Assembly (NCBI GenBank): GCA_002281555.1
Contig: NCGJ01000003.1
Span: 186,001-250,000 of the forward strand
From: Hydrogenophilales bacterium 28-61-23
GTDB lineage: Bacteria; Pseudomonadota; Gammaproteobacteria; Burkholderiales; Thiobacillaceae
Length of the DNA: 64,000 bases
Reading direction: 5' to 3'
Under the pieces are notes generated by a model. The model had not been told where the DNA came from. It saw nothing but the letters and a program-made list of their open reading frames with translations, and did not search any database. Positions within the stretch are counted from its first letter, which is position 1, and the number at the start of each line of letters is the position of its first letter. Below, piece after piece: positions 25,554 to 33,955 of the stretch. The translations under genes were made by a program, and so were the position numbers.

Positions 25554-25950
25554 CGCTAAAGGTCCAGAACCGGTTTCCGGTGAAGTTCCAAATCAGCACG
25601 AGACCAGTGGATAACATTTGGGAAAGAAGATAATAAACACTCAATATTTCGACCAGAAGAATCATGAACGAAGAATTCAGCACCAATCCTATTGAGGCGA
25701 TGAGCATGAATTTCGTAAGCGCTTCTACATGTCTCTTTTCGCTACGAAATGTGTAACGTCGATTAAGAAAATAGTTCACCACGGCACCCAGTGCGGCCCC
25801 GGCCGTCGAGGCAGCCACCACGCCAGCGCCGAATATTTCGACCAGCATCACTAGCAGCAGATAGTGTGCCGCGGTACCGATCACGCCGACGCCGGCAAAT
25901 TGCATGAACTGCAAGTGCCAACCGGGGCGGTTAAGGTTCTCTCCCGTCAT
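25543..25950 (-). CDS. GtrA family membrane protein
   Basis: A 135-residue protein with four membrane helices: about 15-34, 40-58 (AASTAGAALGAVVNYFLNRR), 77-97 and 102-122. NYFLNRRYTF and a C-terminal NFTGNRFWTF are GtrA hallmarks. GtrA proteins are proposed flippases for undecaprenyl-phosphate-linked single sugars. The neighbouring DPM1-like GT and GT39-like transferase fit that role. It ends 11 bases inside the next gene. Confidence 0.92.
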   Translation of the reverse strand: MTGENLNRPGWHLQFMQFAGVGVIGTAAHYLLLVMLVEIFGAGVVAASTAGAALGAVVNYFLNRRYTFRSEKRHVEALTKFMLIASIGLVLNSSFMILLVEILSVYYLLSQMLSTGLVLIWNFTGNRFWTFSDAR

Positions 25951-25982
25951 ATTTTCGTCAGGTCGATGATTGATATCAGGCT

Positions 25983-26903
25983 CTACTTGTAGCCGAGTTG
26001 TTCAGCCAGCGGCGAAACCGCCCGTCGCAGCAGCCACTTTTCCAAAGCATTCACTTTGGCTTTCTCCCCGCCCCTCTCCGAACTGCCCACCTTTTTGTTC
26101 AGCACGGCATGATCCAGATTTGTGCCCAAGTAGCGTTCGATTCCAGTCAAGTCGACCTTGCCCGATATCAGGTCTTCATAACGGATCACCTGTGCATCCA
26201 ATGAAATGGCTTGGTCCAACATCCCCTCTGCCAGCATTTTCCAGTGCCGGCCAAACGCTGTGGGTGTAAATACCGGCCGATGGGGAAAGACGTCATACCA
26301 GCTACGTCCATAACGGCAATAGGAACGGTAGGCTTCCAATGGGTTGCGGATTAGAAACAGGAAGCGTGCCTTGGGATATAGCCATCGCAGATAGGCGCAA
26401 TGCTCAGCCGTAAGCCGGACTTCCTTGATTCCCCAACGCTTTGCGCCCGCGCGTTTGGCGGGCATGGCGAACATGGCGTCGAACAGCGCGCGCTGGCCCT
26501 TGCGCCAGTCTTCAAGGGACGGAAACAGATTCGCGATCCACTCCCCGGTGAGCTGATCCGGCGGCGTGCCATCGTAGAAATACTCTTGGGGAGGCCAGCC
26601 GGGGCGAAAGGCCTTCATGCTGTCGGCCAGCGCCTGGATCAAGCCGCATTCATCGTATGGCTCACCCCAGATCAATACACTGGGGTCGGACATGACCAGC
26701 CGTTGCAACAGCGTGGAGCCGGATCGCCACCCCGCGGACAGAACAAAGATCGGGGCTTCGGCATCGTCACCGCCATCCGCCGGGCATAAGGTTTGTAGCT
26801 GATTCACGCCTAGCGTGATGCCCGGGTTTAGGCGCAACGCCTGCCGATGGGCTGCCCGTGCCTGGGCGGGGCCTTTGAATGCATTGGTCAATGTTCTCAG
26901 CAT
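25983..26903 (-). CDS. Sulfotransferase (second in the window)
   Basis: A 306-residue sulfotransferase. PIFVLSAGWRSGSTLLQRLV (51-70) is the 5'-phosphosulfate loop and FLFLIRNPLEAYRSYCRYGR (about 180-199) the 3'-phosphate site. The N-terminal AHRQALRLNPG looks like the end of a TPR helix, as in TPR-sulfotransferases, but no full repeat is present. It is only distantly similar by eye to the sulfotransferase at 12667. It lies 4 bases after the deacetylase gene and probably sulfates the same glycan. Confidence 0.9.
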   Translation of the reverse strand: MLRTLTNAFKGPAQARAAHRQALRLNPGITLGVNQLQTLCPADGGDDAEAPIFVLSAGWRSGSTLLQRLVMSDPSVLIWGEPYDECGLIQALADSMKAFRPGWPPQEYFYDGTPPDQLTGEWIANLFPSLEDWRKGQRALFDAMFAMPAKRAGAKRWGIKEVRLTAEHCAYLRWLYPKARFLFLIRNPLEAYRSYCRYGRSWYDVFPHRPVFTPTAFGRHWKMLAEGMLDQAISLDAQVIRYEDLISGKVDLTGIERYLGTNLDHAVLNKKVGSSERGGEKAKVNALEKWLLRRAVSPLAEQLGYK

Positions 26904-26907
26904 GATT

Positions 26908-27900
26908 TCAGGTCAGCACAATAAAGAGGAATCCGATGGATGCGGCCAGCACAACGGGGGGTAGCAGGGCCGCCACAGTGTTTTTCCACCCTTTACCTAC
27001 AGACTCGAGCGTGCGCAGATAGGTGAGCCACCAACCCGTGCGGGGGGTAAAACGCTCGGTGGAATGCTCTTGAAGCGAGCCTGATTTCCAGAGTTCATGA
27101 AATTGGGTCGTGGTGGATAACTTCACGCCAGGCTGCGCGCTCAGATAGGCCAAAACAGCCTCAAAGCGCTTGATCAGGGCGAGGTCGGAGCGGCCATTAC
27201 GAACGAAGCTATGGCTGTGCATGAGGAAATTGATCGTGCTGACCTTGGCATCCAGGGCCTGACGGACGATGTGTTTCAGTTCCCGCAGTGAGGACGCCTC
27301 GATATCCACCAGCCGGAGATATTCCCTTTTGCCGAATCGACCCTGCACATAGTAGGTAACGGGAAGTTCCAGCACTCCGCGCAAATCGAAGGGCCGGTTG
27401 TTGGAAACCACCTCCTGAGCCAGATGTGACTCGAACCAGGCCGGCGACAGTGAGGCATCCACCGGAATACCTACCAGAGAGAGCGCTTCTATCGTGTCAA
27501 GATTGGCGGCAAAGGCCCCCGCCCGGTGGGCAATGACATCCAAGCCCGTTTGCGCCTCTATGAAATCCTTGCCCCAGGCAAGGATTTCCCGCTGACGAGA
27601 GACATCGGCACGGGTCAATTTTTCGATACCGTAGCGATCGCGCGGATGGGTATGCAACTGGACATCATGGCCCCGGCCATGGATCTCGGAAATGACGGCA
27701 CGGATCGCCTCATCGCCATGCCGCTCCGCCTCGTAGACGTTCAAGTAAAAGGTGCCACGGGCGCCACGCTTCTCCAGCATGTCCATGATCATGCGGATGC
27801 CATATTCCTTGCCGTCATCCAGGTGCCCCCAGATGTGCCGGTCGGGATCGCCAGCGGCATAGGATTCCGTGTCCACCGTGATGAGCACATGCAATGTCAC
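26908..27900 (-). CDS. NodB-like polysaccharide deacetylase with C-terminal membrane helix
   Basis: A 330-residue protein. The catalytic-domain start is VLITVDTESYAAGD (Asp-Thr), then ARGTFYLNVYE and DVQLHTHPRDR (His-x-His), matching the metal-binding motifs of polysaccharide deacetylases. Later strands (VIAHRAGAFAANL) carry the conserved Arg. A single hydrophobic helix (about 308-328) ends the chain, so it is probably tail-anchored. Start is GTG at 27900 with a ggag site about 10 bases upstream. It differs from the XrtA-associated deacetylase at 56492, so the locus has two NodB-type enzymes plus one ChbG-type. Confidence 0.87.
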   Translation of the reverse strand: MTLHVLITVDTESYAAGDPDRHIWGHLDDGKEYGIRMIMDMLEKRGARGTFYLNVYEAERHGDEAIRAVISEIHGRGHDVQLHTHPRDRYGIEKLTRADVSRQREILAWGKDFIEAQTGLDVIAHRAGAFAANLDTIEALSLVGIPVDASLSPAWFESHLAQEVVSNNRPFDLRGVLELPVTYYVQGRFGKREYLRLVDIEASSLRELKHIVRQALDAKVSTINFLMHSHSFVRNGRSDLALIKRFEAVLAYLSAQPGVKLSTTTQFHELWKSGSLQEHSTERFTPRTGWWLTYLRTLESVGKGWKNTVAALLPPVVLAASIGFLFIVLT

Positions 27901-27945
27901 GGTCGGCTATCTCCATGAGCCATGGATGGGTCTGAACGACCCAAT

Positions 27946-28911
27946 TCAGTATTCAATGCGGCCATGTCGCTGCATGCACGCCGCCAGGGCGTCGCGAGTG
28001 TCCTTGAAGGTGCGGGCGCCGTCTCGATAACCCACGAGCAGTCCGCCCACCTCCCTTGCCATGGCCCGTTTCAGGTGCTGGCGAACCCAGCGCTGCAATA
28101 GCGTGGTCAAACGATAGGAGCGTCCGGCGGCCAGTTCCAAGGCATGGCGCAGAAAGGCGGGCTTCAGTCCCGCCGGCTTGCGCATGATCAATGCCACCAT
28201 GGCATCGATCAGCCGTTCTTCATCCAGCAGACCATTCTTGTGCCGAATCAGTACGTCCGACGCTTTCACCTCAGGGAAACGGGACAAATAAAGGGTGTCC
28301 TCATCGCGTCGGAAGTAGTACAGCGGCTCGGCGATGTGGCAGAACCTGAAATGCTTTGCCGCGCGAATGAAGTAATCGTAATCCTCCACCAGGAACAACT
28401 CGGGGTCGTAGTCGCCGACGCTTTCATACAGCCTGCGGGTGTACAGAAAGCAGGCACCGATGTGGTTGCCTTTCTCCAGTTGCAACATGCCAGGCAAGCG
28501 GTCATGTTGCGGCTCCAGTGGCGTGCCGTCGGCCGCCTGCTCGGAAAACAGCCAGTAATCCGCATAAACGAAATCGCAGTCGCCCTGGCTCAAACTCGCC
28601 ACCATTTTCTCGATGGCGTTTGGAGCAAGCAGGTTGTCATCCGAGGTCCAGGTCAGGAACGTCCCCTTCGCCAACGAAAACCCCCGATTCAACGCACGCG
28701 GCAATTTCAGGTTGGGGTCGTTCTTGACGTAACGGATACGTGGATCGTCGAACGACGCGACAACGTTTGCCGTGTCATCGGGCGAGTTGTCGTCGACAAC
28801 GATCAATTCCAGATTCGCATACGTTTGGGCCAACACACTTCGCATCGCCTGCGCGAGCAGATGCGCCCGCTTATAGGTGGGCAGGACAACGCTAACAAGT
28901 GGCTGACTCAT
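27946..28911 (-). CDS. Glycosyltransferase family 2
   Basis: A 321-residue GT2: LVSVVLPTYKRAHLLAQAMR (5-24), LIVVDDNSPDDT (about 35-46) and FLTWTSDDNLLAPNAIEKMV (about 82-101). It also has FLVEDYDYFIRAA (about 175), typical of GT2 acceptor-side motifs. No membrane segments are seen. The ATG overlaps the stop of the WecB gene by 4 bases, tying this transferase to supply of a ManNAc-type donor (inference). Confidence 0.92.
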   Translation of the reverse strand: MSQPLVSVVLPTYKRAHLLAQAMRSVLAQTYANLELIVVDDNSPDDTANVVASFDDPRIRYVKNDPNLKLPRALNRGFSLAKGTFLTWTSDDNLLAPNAIEKMVASLSQGDCDFVYADYWLFSEQAADGTPLEPQHDRLPGMLQLEKGNHIGACFLYTRRLYESVGDYDPELFLVEDYDYFIRAAKHFRFCHIAEPLYYFRRDEDTLYLSRFPEVKASDVLIRHKNGLLDEERLIDAMVALIMRKPAGLKPAFLRHALELAAGRSYRLTTLLQRWVRQHLKRAMAREVGGLLVGYRDGARTFKDTRDALAACMQRHGRIEY

Positions 28912-30035
28912 GCCGCTTGATCCATATCCGCAAGAATCTTCTTCACAATCTTCACACTCGCGGTGCCGTCTCCATAAGGATTGGCGCGCGTGGCCATGGC
29001 GCGATAAGCGGCTTCGTCGTCCAGCAGACGGCTCGCCTCGCGCACGATGTCTTCCGCTTCCATGCCCACCAGTTTCAGCGTGCCGGCTTCGACGCCCTCC
29101 TGGCGTTCGGTGACCTTGCGCAGCACCAGCACGGGTTTGCCCAAGCTGGGCGCTTCCTCTTGAAGCCCGCCGGAGTCGGTCAACACCAGATAGGCTCGCT
29201 TCATCAATTGCACCAACGGCAAGTAATCCAGGGGATCCAGCAAGCGCACATTGGGCAGGCCGGTCAGATATTTCTCCACCACCGCGCGCACATTGGGGTT
29301 GCGATGCACGGGGTATACCAGTTCGATGTCGTTGGCATATTTGCTCGCCAACTCGGCAAGGCCTTTGCAGATGGACTCGAAGGGACCGCCGAAACTCTCA
29401 CGCCGGTGGGCGGTGACCAGAACAACGCGTTTGGTCTCGAACGGAATACCGGCCAGTGCCGAATTCGCCAGATCGAAGGGACGTTTTGAAACATCAAGCA
29501 ACGCATCGATCACGGTGTTGCCGGTGACGGCGATGGCTGAATCGGCAATACCTTCATTCAACAGATGCTGGCGCGCCTTGCCGCTGTGGGCGAAGAAAAT
29601 GTCCGCCACCGCGTCGATCATCTTGCGGTTGGACTCCTCGGGGTAAGGGTGATGCTTGTCGAAGGTTCGCAGACCGGCTTCCACATGGCCGATCTTCACC
29701 CCCGCATAGAACGCGGCCAGGGCAGCCGCCATGGAGGTGGTGGTATCGCCCTGCACCAACAGCAAATCGAATTTTTCCGCGCGCAAAATCTTGCCGACCT
29801 CCGCGAGCACGGTCGTGGTGATGTGCTCCAAGGTCTGGTTCTCGCGCATCAGGTCAAGCTGGTAGTCGGCGCGGATACCGAACAGCTCGATCAAGGACGC
29901 GACCATGTCCTTGTGTTGACCGGTCAGACAATTGCGGTTCTCGATCAAATCGGGGTGGCGCTCCAGCTCGGCGATCAAGGGCGCCATCTTGATCGCCTCG
30001 GGGCGAGTCCCGAAGACAGTCAGCACCTTAAGCAT
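28908..30035 (-). CDS. wecB: UDP-N-acetylglucosamine 2-epimerase (non-hydrolysing)
   Basis: A 375-residue GT-B-fold epimerase that interconverts UDP-GlcNAc and UDP-ManNAc. Hallmarks are VFGTRPEAIKMAPLI (7-21), IGHVEAGLRTFDKHHPYPEE (about 93-112), VLVTAHRRESFG (about 205) and VLTDSGGLQEEAPSLGKPVL (about 285). It is cytoplasmic. ATG at 30035 overlaps the toroid-protein gene by 8 bases. A second, distinct WecB is encoded at 57361, so ManNAc supply is duplicated. Confidence 0.96.
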   Translation of the reverse strand: MLKVLTVFGTRPEAIKMAPLIAELERHPDLIENRNCLTGQHKDMVASLIELFGIRADYQLDLMRENQTLEHITTTVLAEVGKILRAEKFDLLLVQGDTTTSMAAALAAFYAGVKIGHVEAGLRTFDKHHPYPEESNRKMIDAVADIFFAHSGKARQHLLNEGIADSAIAVTGNTVIDALLDVSKRPFDLANSALAGIPFETKRVVLVTAHRRESFGGPFESICKGLAELASKYANDIELVYPVHRNPNVRAVVEKYLTGLPNVRLLDPLDYLPLVQLMKRAYLVLTDSGGLQEEAPSLGKPVLVLRKVTERQEGVEAGTLKLVGMEAEDIVREASRLLDDEAAYRAMATRANPYGDGTASVKIVKKILADMDQAA

Positions 30036-30948
30036 GGGCGGCCTCCCGATCCAGCTTCATCTTCCAGGCATCCAGGAAATACTTGGCCCCCCAACTGATC
30101 TCGCCGCCAGCGATGTACTGGGCGCCTTTACCGTAACTACCGAAAAATCCACCCGACTTGTTCTGGATTTTTTCCAGGTAGCGAATCGCACGGTCAGCCC
30201 GCTCGGGGTTATTCAAGTGATACCAGACGATGGCGTACTGGGCCAAGCCCGTGGAGCAGACCCAATCCACATCGGGATAAGCAGGCACAGAGCCATCGGA
30301 TCTTTGCAGCTTCTCGACATCCGCCATGCCCTGGCGGGCAAGATCGAATTCGCCCAACTCGCACAGGGCTTCCATCACGTAAGCATGGAAGTGGGAAAGC
30401 CGGTTGAACGGAGCCAATTCCGGCTTCGCCTTGTAATAGGCCAGAACCTGTGCCGCCGCCACCTCATATTCCGGCACGCCCAATTTCTTGCCTGCTTCAA
30501 CCAGGGGGGGCAATACATAGACGTGGATGAGATCGCTGGCAATGCCCGTCCACAATTCGGTGGATGGCGTGGTCAGACGGCCATTGGGTTCGATCTGGGT
30601 GAGCGTCCAGTCGCAGGCGCGGCGCAACGCCTCTTCGGCACCTTCCACATCGCCCAGCGCTGCGACCAGACCGCGCATCACCTGGCCGGTGTCGAAGGTA
30701 TAAGGCACGCCGCCGGGTGCGGGAAAAGCCCCGTCTGGCAACTGTATAGAGAGCAGCCAACGGGTGCAGGCACGTGCGAGTTCGGGTTCGTTCCAGGCGT
30801 AAAGGGTGGGAATCCAATAACCGGTCACCTCCGGATAAGCCACCGGTTGCTTGGTATGCACGATGATGCCCTCACCCGGGATCATATGTGCCTTGAACCA
30901 GTCCATGGCGCGTGCGTAACTTGATTTTTTATTCTTCAAAAAAAACAT
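30028..30948 (-). CDS. Alpha/alpha-toroid (terpene-cyclase/prenyltransferase-fold) protein, unknown role
   Basis: A 306-residue protein of repeated helical hairpins. QLPDGAFPAPGGVPYTFDTG and QRSDGSVPAYPDVDWVCSTG echo the QxxDGS repeats of the squalene-cyclase/prenyltransferase and related alpha/alpha-barrel families, which also include glycan lyases and hydrolases. No cyclase DxDD motif is seen. ATG at 30948 has a ggag site 7 bases upstream; the longer frame upstream runs into the methyltransferase gene and is rejected. No signal peptide is seen. A G7 tract (30504-30510) lies in the coding sequence. The setting suggests glycan processing, but no catalytic residue can be assigned. Confidence 0.72.
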   Translation of the reverse strand: MFFLKNKKSSYARAMDWFKAHMIPGEGIIVHTKQPVAYPEVTGYWIPTLYAWNEPELARACTRWLLSIQLPDGAFPAPGGVPYTFDTGQVMRGLVAALGDVEGAEEALRRACDWTLTQIEPNGRLTTPSTELWTGIASDLIHVYVLPPLVEAGKKLGVPEYEVAAAQVLAYYKAKPELAPFNRLSHFHAYVMEALCELGEFDLARQGMADVEKLQRSDGSVPAYPDVDWVCSTGLAQYAIVWYHLNNPERADRAIRYLEKIQNKSGGFFGSYGKGAQYIAGGEISWGAKYFLDAWKMKLDREAAHA

Positions 30949-31021
30949 TTTAAAGCTCCATTTGTTTTTGTCTGCACCTAAATGCAACACCCAAAACCAA
31001 TATATGACCAGCACTCGGGCA

Positions 31022-31687
31022 TCATAAAGCCTTGCGCCCAAGCAAAGCAAATTGCATGTAACGCATATCATCAAGAGCGTTGGCAAGTAATAAATTGAGC
31101 AATCCGAATTTCCACGGAAATTTCGTGCCGTTAATTCCATTCAGCGTCAATATTTCAACATTGACGCCTTGGAACATATCTCTTATTGTTTTATCCGTAA
31201 AAAAACGAATGTGAGTTTTATCAAGGACGCCATTCTCCGCATAACGCCATTGCCGATTTATTAACAAATCCTTCACCACAGAATAGTAGCGAATATTTGG
31301 CAGCGACGCGACGACATACCCTCCAGGCGCCAGATAGGCCATCATTTTTTTAAGCGTTCCCCACGGGTCCCTTAGATGCTCGAGTACGTCATTCATTATC
31401 AAGCAATCAAAGGAGTTATGCTGGAACGGCAAATCATCGACTTCAATATCTGCCTGAAGTGAAACATCAAGAACCTTCTTGGCGGCCTCAACCGCTTTTG
31501 GCATTAAATCCACGCCCACATAATAAACATTTCGACTACTCCTGATAGCTGCACCGAACTTCCCATTCCCGCACCCTATCTCCAGTATCCTAGTAACCGA
31601 ACCTGGAATATACTCAAGCATTTCAGTTCGTTTATTTATGAAATACAAATCAGGCTTGGCCGCATATTCACTCACATTGCCATCCAA
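31022..31687 (-). CDS. Class I SAM-dependent methyltransferase
   Basis: A 221-residue methyltransferase. Motif I is ILEIGCGNGKFGAAIR (about 34-49); VEAAKKVLDVSLQADIEVDD, then FDCLIMNDVLEHLRDPWGTL (about 93-112) and LAPGGYVVASLPNIRYYSVV follow in the standard Rossmann order. The assigned start is a TTG; a GTG four codons later (GTG AGT GAA) with ggatgg upstream is an alternative. The composition is A/T-rich compared with its neighbours. It likely O- or C-methylates a sugar or a polyprenyl-linked glycan end, which in ABC-exported O-antigens can set chain length. No kinase partner is visible. Confidence 0.88.
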   Translation of the reverse strand: MDGNVSEYAAKPDLYFINKRTEMLEYIPGSVTRILEIGCGNGKFGAAIRSSRNVYYVGVDLMPKAVEAAKKVLDVSLQADIEVDDLPFQHNSFDCLIMNDVLEHLRDPWGTLKKMMAYLAPGGYVVASLPNIRYYSVVKDLLINRQWRYAENGVLDKTHIRFFTDKTIRDMFQGVNVEILTLNGINGTKFPWKFGLLNLLLANALDDMRYMQFALLGRKAL

Positions 31688-31691
31688 TTTA

Positions 31692-31859
31692 AATTAACCA
31701 ATAATTAACGGCCATTCACCGCAGTCCGAGGATCCGAACATGCTTGAAGCCGACCAGTGCATGATTCTAATTAAACCATTCGACCATTATTGGATAAATT
31801 TAAACCGCCCAATTCTGTCAGCGCTGAACCACCAAACCATGAACGTAATTAACCAATAA
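31692..31859. repeat. 13-base direct repeat in an A/T-rich gap
   Basis: The same 13 bases (aattaaccaataa) occur at 31692-31704 and 31847-31859, 155 bases apart, in the 247-base gap between the WbsX and methyltransferase genes. The gap holds no other recognisable feature. The repeat may mark a past insertion or recombination, or be chance in A/T-rich DNA. Confidence 0.4.
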
Positions 31860-31934
31860 CACCTCTAAATATAATTAAGCAAGCACCAAACCCGACCACA
31901 GCCCATTCAATTGCATACGCAAATTGTTCGAGTT

Positions 31935-33017
31935 TTACCCCCCCCCAGACACCTCTTCTTTTAATGCTTTCAGGTAGCCGTGGCCAAATTTCCGATCAGG
32001 CTCCAAGTGATTTCCCTCGGCCCACTCATTCCATGACTTTACATAAACAAATCTCTTTTCAACTTGATACCTCGCGACTTTATCAAGAGCGCGCCTAAGT
32101 TGAACACGGAATAGGTCGGGGCTTGACCCATGCAAAACATAACCCCTAAAACCACTGCGGGGAGTGTTATCCCAATTTGGAATCACGCAAGGTATGACAA
32201 ATTCATTCGAGTCATGATCCGGCACAAAATGAGAGGACATACTTCCGTAATTAACGATAGTAGGAACCCCTCTGATATCCAATATTTTCCCGTGTATCTT
32301 TTTCAGCGGCGTCTTCCACGACACCCACTCACGCCTCTTTGGGAACCCTCTGGTATTTAATATTGCATCAAATCCATGATCACTTGCCGGCCAATAAGGA
32401 TTTTGATGTTCCGCAACGAAGAATAGCCCAGGCAACCCCGCTCTAACCGCCATCTCTCGCCATAAATCCAATGTTCTTTTGGCGTCGGGCAATTCTGCAG
32501 GCCTGAATATAAAAAACAAAGGCTTCCCGTCAACTCGTATATATCTTTTATCGAAAAAAGCAGGCAGCAAAGCCTCAAAGTGATTACGATGATCACTGTC
32601 CCCAGGATAAGTCTGCTCCATTAACACTCTTTTAGATGCACCGTGCCAGACACCTGTCCAACTTTGGTTCGCCCAGTTCAGACAGAATGGAAAATCAGGA
32701 GCACCAGACTGCAAAACCTCATTAAACGGACGTTCAAGTATCCTTTTTCCAGCAAACCAGTAGTGATAATAACAAAATCCATTTACTCCGTATTTTCGCG
32801 CCATATCGGCCTGTGCAATGCGCGTTTCAGGCAAGCGCAAATCATAAAAACCAAGATCAGCAGGGATATGAGGTTGATAGTGGCTCGGAAACAATGGCCG
32901 CGCTTTACTTGCATTGACCCACTCTGTAAACCCAGCCCCCCACCACTCATCGTTCTCCGATATAGGGTGATACTGAGGTAGATAAGCTGCAATTACAATC
33001 GCCTTGTCTGTGCACAT
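31935..33017 (-). CDS. WbsX-like (GH99-like) glycan protein
   Basis: A 360-residue protein of the WbsX family. Family marks are IVIAAYLPQYHPISENDEWW (7-26), GVNGFCYYHYWFAGKRILER, FPFCLNWANQSWTGVWHG and a C-terminal FVYVKSWNEWAEGNHLEPD. The domain resembles GH99 TIM-barrel endo-mannanases but is common in O-antigen loci, where it is annotated as a glycosyltransferase; its reaction is not settled. Its last three codons are GGG GGG GGG directly before TAA, so one extra G would replace the stop with a 29-residue, largely hydrophobic tail. It lies 23 bases downstream of a GT2 gene. Confidence 0.88.
   Translation of the reverse strand: MCTDKAIVIAAYLPQYHPISENDEWWGAGFTEWVNASKARPLFPSHYQPHIPADLGFYDLRLPETRIAQADMARKYGVNGFCYYHYWFAGKRILERPFNEVLQSGAPDFPFCLNWANQSWTGVWHGASKRVLMEQTYPGDSDHRNHFEALLPAFFDKRYIRVDGKPLFFIFRPAELPDAKRTLDLWREMAVRAGLPGLFFVAEHQNPYWPASDHGFDAILNTRGFPKRREWVSWKTPLKKIHGKILDIRGVPTIVNYGSMSSHFVPDHDSNEFVIPCVIPNWDNTPRSGFRGYVLHGSSPDLFRVQLRRALDKVARYQVEKRFVYVKSWNEWAEGNHLEPDRKFGHGYLKALKEEVSGGG
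31938..31946. repeat. C9/G9 tract at the 3' end of the WbsX-like gene
   Basis: Nine C on the plus strand form the last three glycine codons before the minus-strand TAA (31937-31935). Length change would alter only the C-terminus: one extra base adds 29 residues, and one base fewer changes the last residue and adds nine more. Confidence 0.75.
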
Positions 33018-33040
33018 AAGATATAAACTCTATAGAATTA

Positions 33041-33955
33041 TCAAACCCAGCGCTTCATAGCCAAGCGAGGTATATTTATCAAACCAAGCCACGCATTATT
33101 ACAAAAAGGACGAACACGGATGGCCCGCAGATACGTTTTAATGCCACTACGCCAATCCCCATTCCCCACGTAGCGAAATGCAAGCTCAATGGTTTTGATA
33201 TAAATTTTACGTTCTATATTTTCAATCAACGCAGGATTCTCGTCAGAAGAGAGGAAGGCGAGCAAGCGCTTAAGCGCACATATATTGCCAATAGCAAAAT
33301 TCGCACTAGGCCCATTATAAGTATTTGAATCGTGTCGACGATAGCCAACCAAGTTGGTTATATCGTAAATAATTGGACCCAAATAAGAAATTCTCAGCCA
33401 TAAACCATGGTCTTCGGCCCAGCGCGGGCTTTCCACATCAAAACCTTGTGCGGCATCGAAAGCCGAACGGCGCGTCATCACGAGTGACGGGGTGACAATG
33501 ACACTATATTCCAACAAATTATTAAGAATTCTTCCTGACACCCTAGGCCCACCCAAAGCAGCGGTAGTTGCAACCACATCACCGTTCGAATCAATGACAC
33601 AATGATCACAATAAACAGCAACGGCTTCAGGGTGTCTCTCCAGCAAAGCTACCTGCTTTTCTAGCTTAACCGGATCCCATATATCATCGGCATCAAGAAA
33701 AGCGATGTACTCTCCCGAACTATTATCAACTGCTGTATTTCTGGCAACCCCCTGGCCTCCATTTGGCTGTTCGATAACGATGACCTTATCTCCATACCCC
33801 CGCAAGACAGCCAGACTATCGTCAGTAGAACCGTCATCGACAGCGATAATTTCAATTGGCCTGTAACTTTGGGCAAGCACGCTGTCAATAGCCTCCGCTA
33901 GATACTTGGACGCATTAAACACCGGAATAACCACAGAGACCAAAGACTCCCTCAT
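33041..33955 (-). CDS. Glycosyltransferase family 2
   Basis: A 304-residue GT2: LVSVVIPVFNASKYLAEAID (4-23), IIAVDDGSTDDS (about 34-45) and IAFLDADDIWDPVKLEKQVA (about 80-99). The ATG at 33955 overlaps the stop of the upstream gene (ATGA); a longer frame further upstream lies inside that gene and is rejected. Codon use is A/T-rich. Specificity is unknown. Confidence 0.92.
   Translation of the reverse strand: MRESLVSVVIPVFNASKYLAEAIDSVLAQSYRPIEIIAVDDGSTDDSLAVLRGYGDKVIVIEQPNGGQGVARNTAVDNSSGEYIAFLDADDIWDPVKLEKQVALLERHPEAVAVYCDHCVIDSNGDVVATTAALGGPRVSGRILNNLLEYSVIVTPSLVMTRRSAFDAAQGFDVESPRWAEDHGLWLRISYLGPIIYDITNLVGYRRHDSNTYNGPSANFAIGNICALKRLLAFLSSDENPALIENIERKIYIKTIELAFRYVGNGDWRSGIKTYLRAIRVRPFCNNAWLGLINIPRLAMKRWV

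Noticed and set aside
30949-31140. 64-codon upstream extension of the toroid-protein gene
   Set aside because: It reads into the methyltransferase gene and bypasses the ATG at 30948, which has a ggag site at correct spacing.
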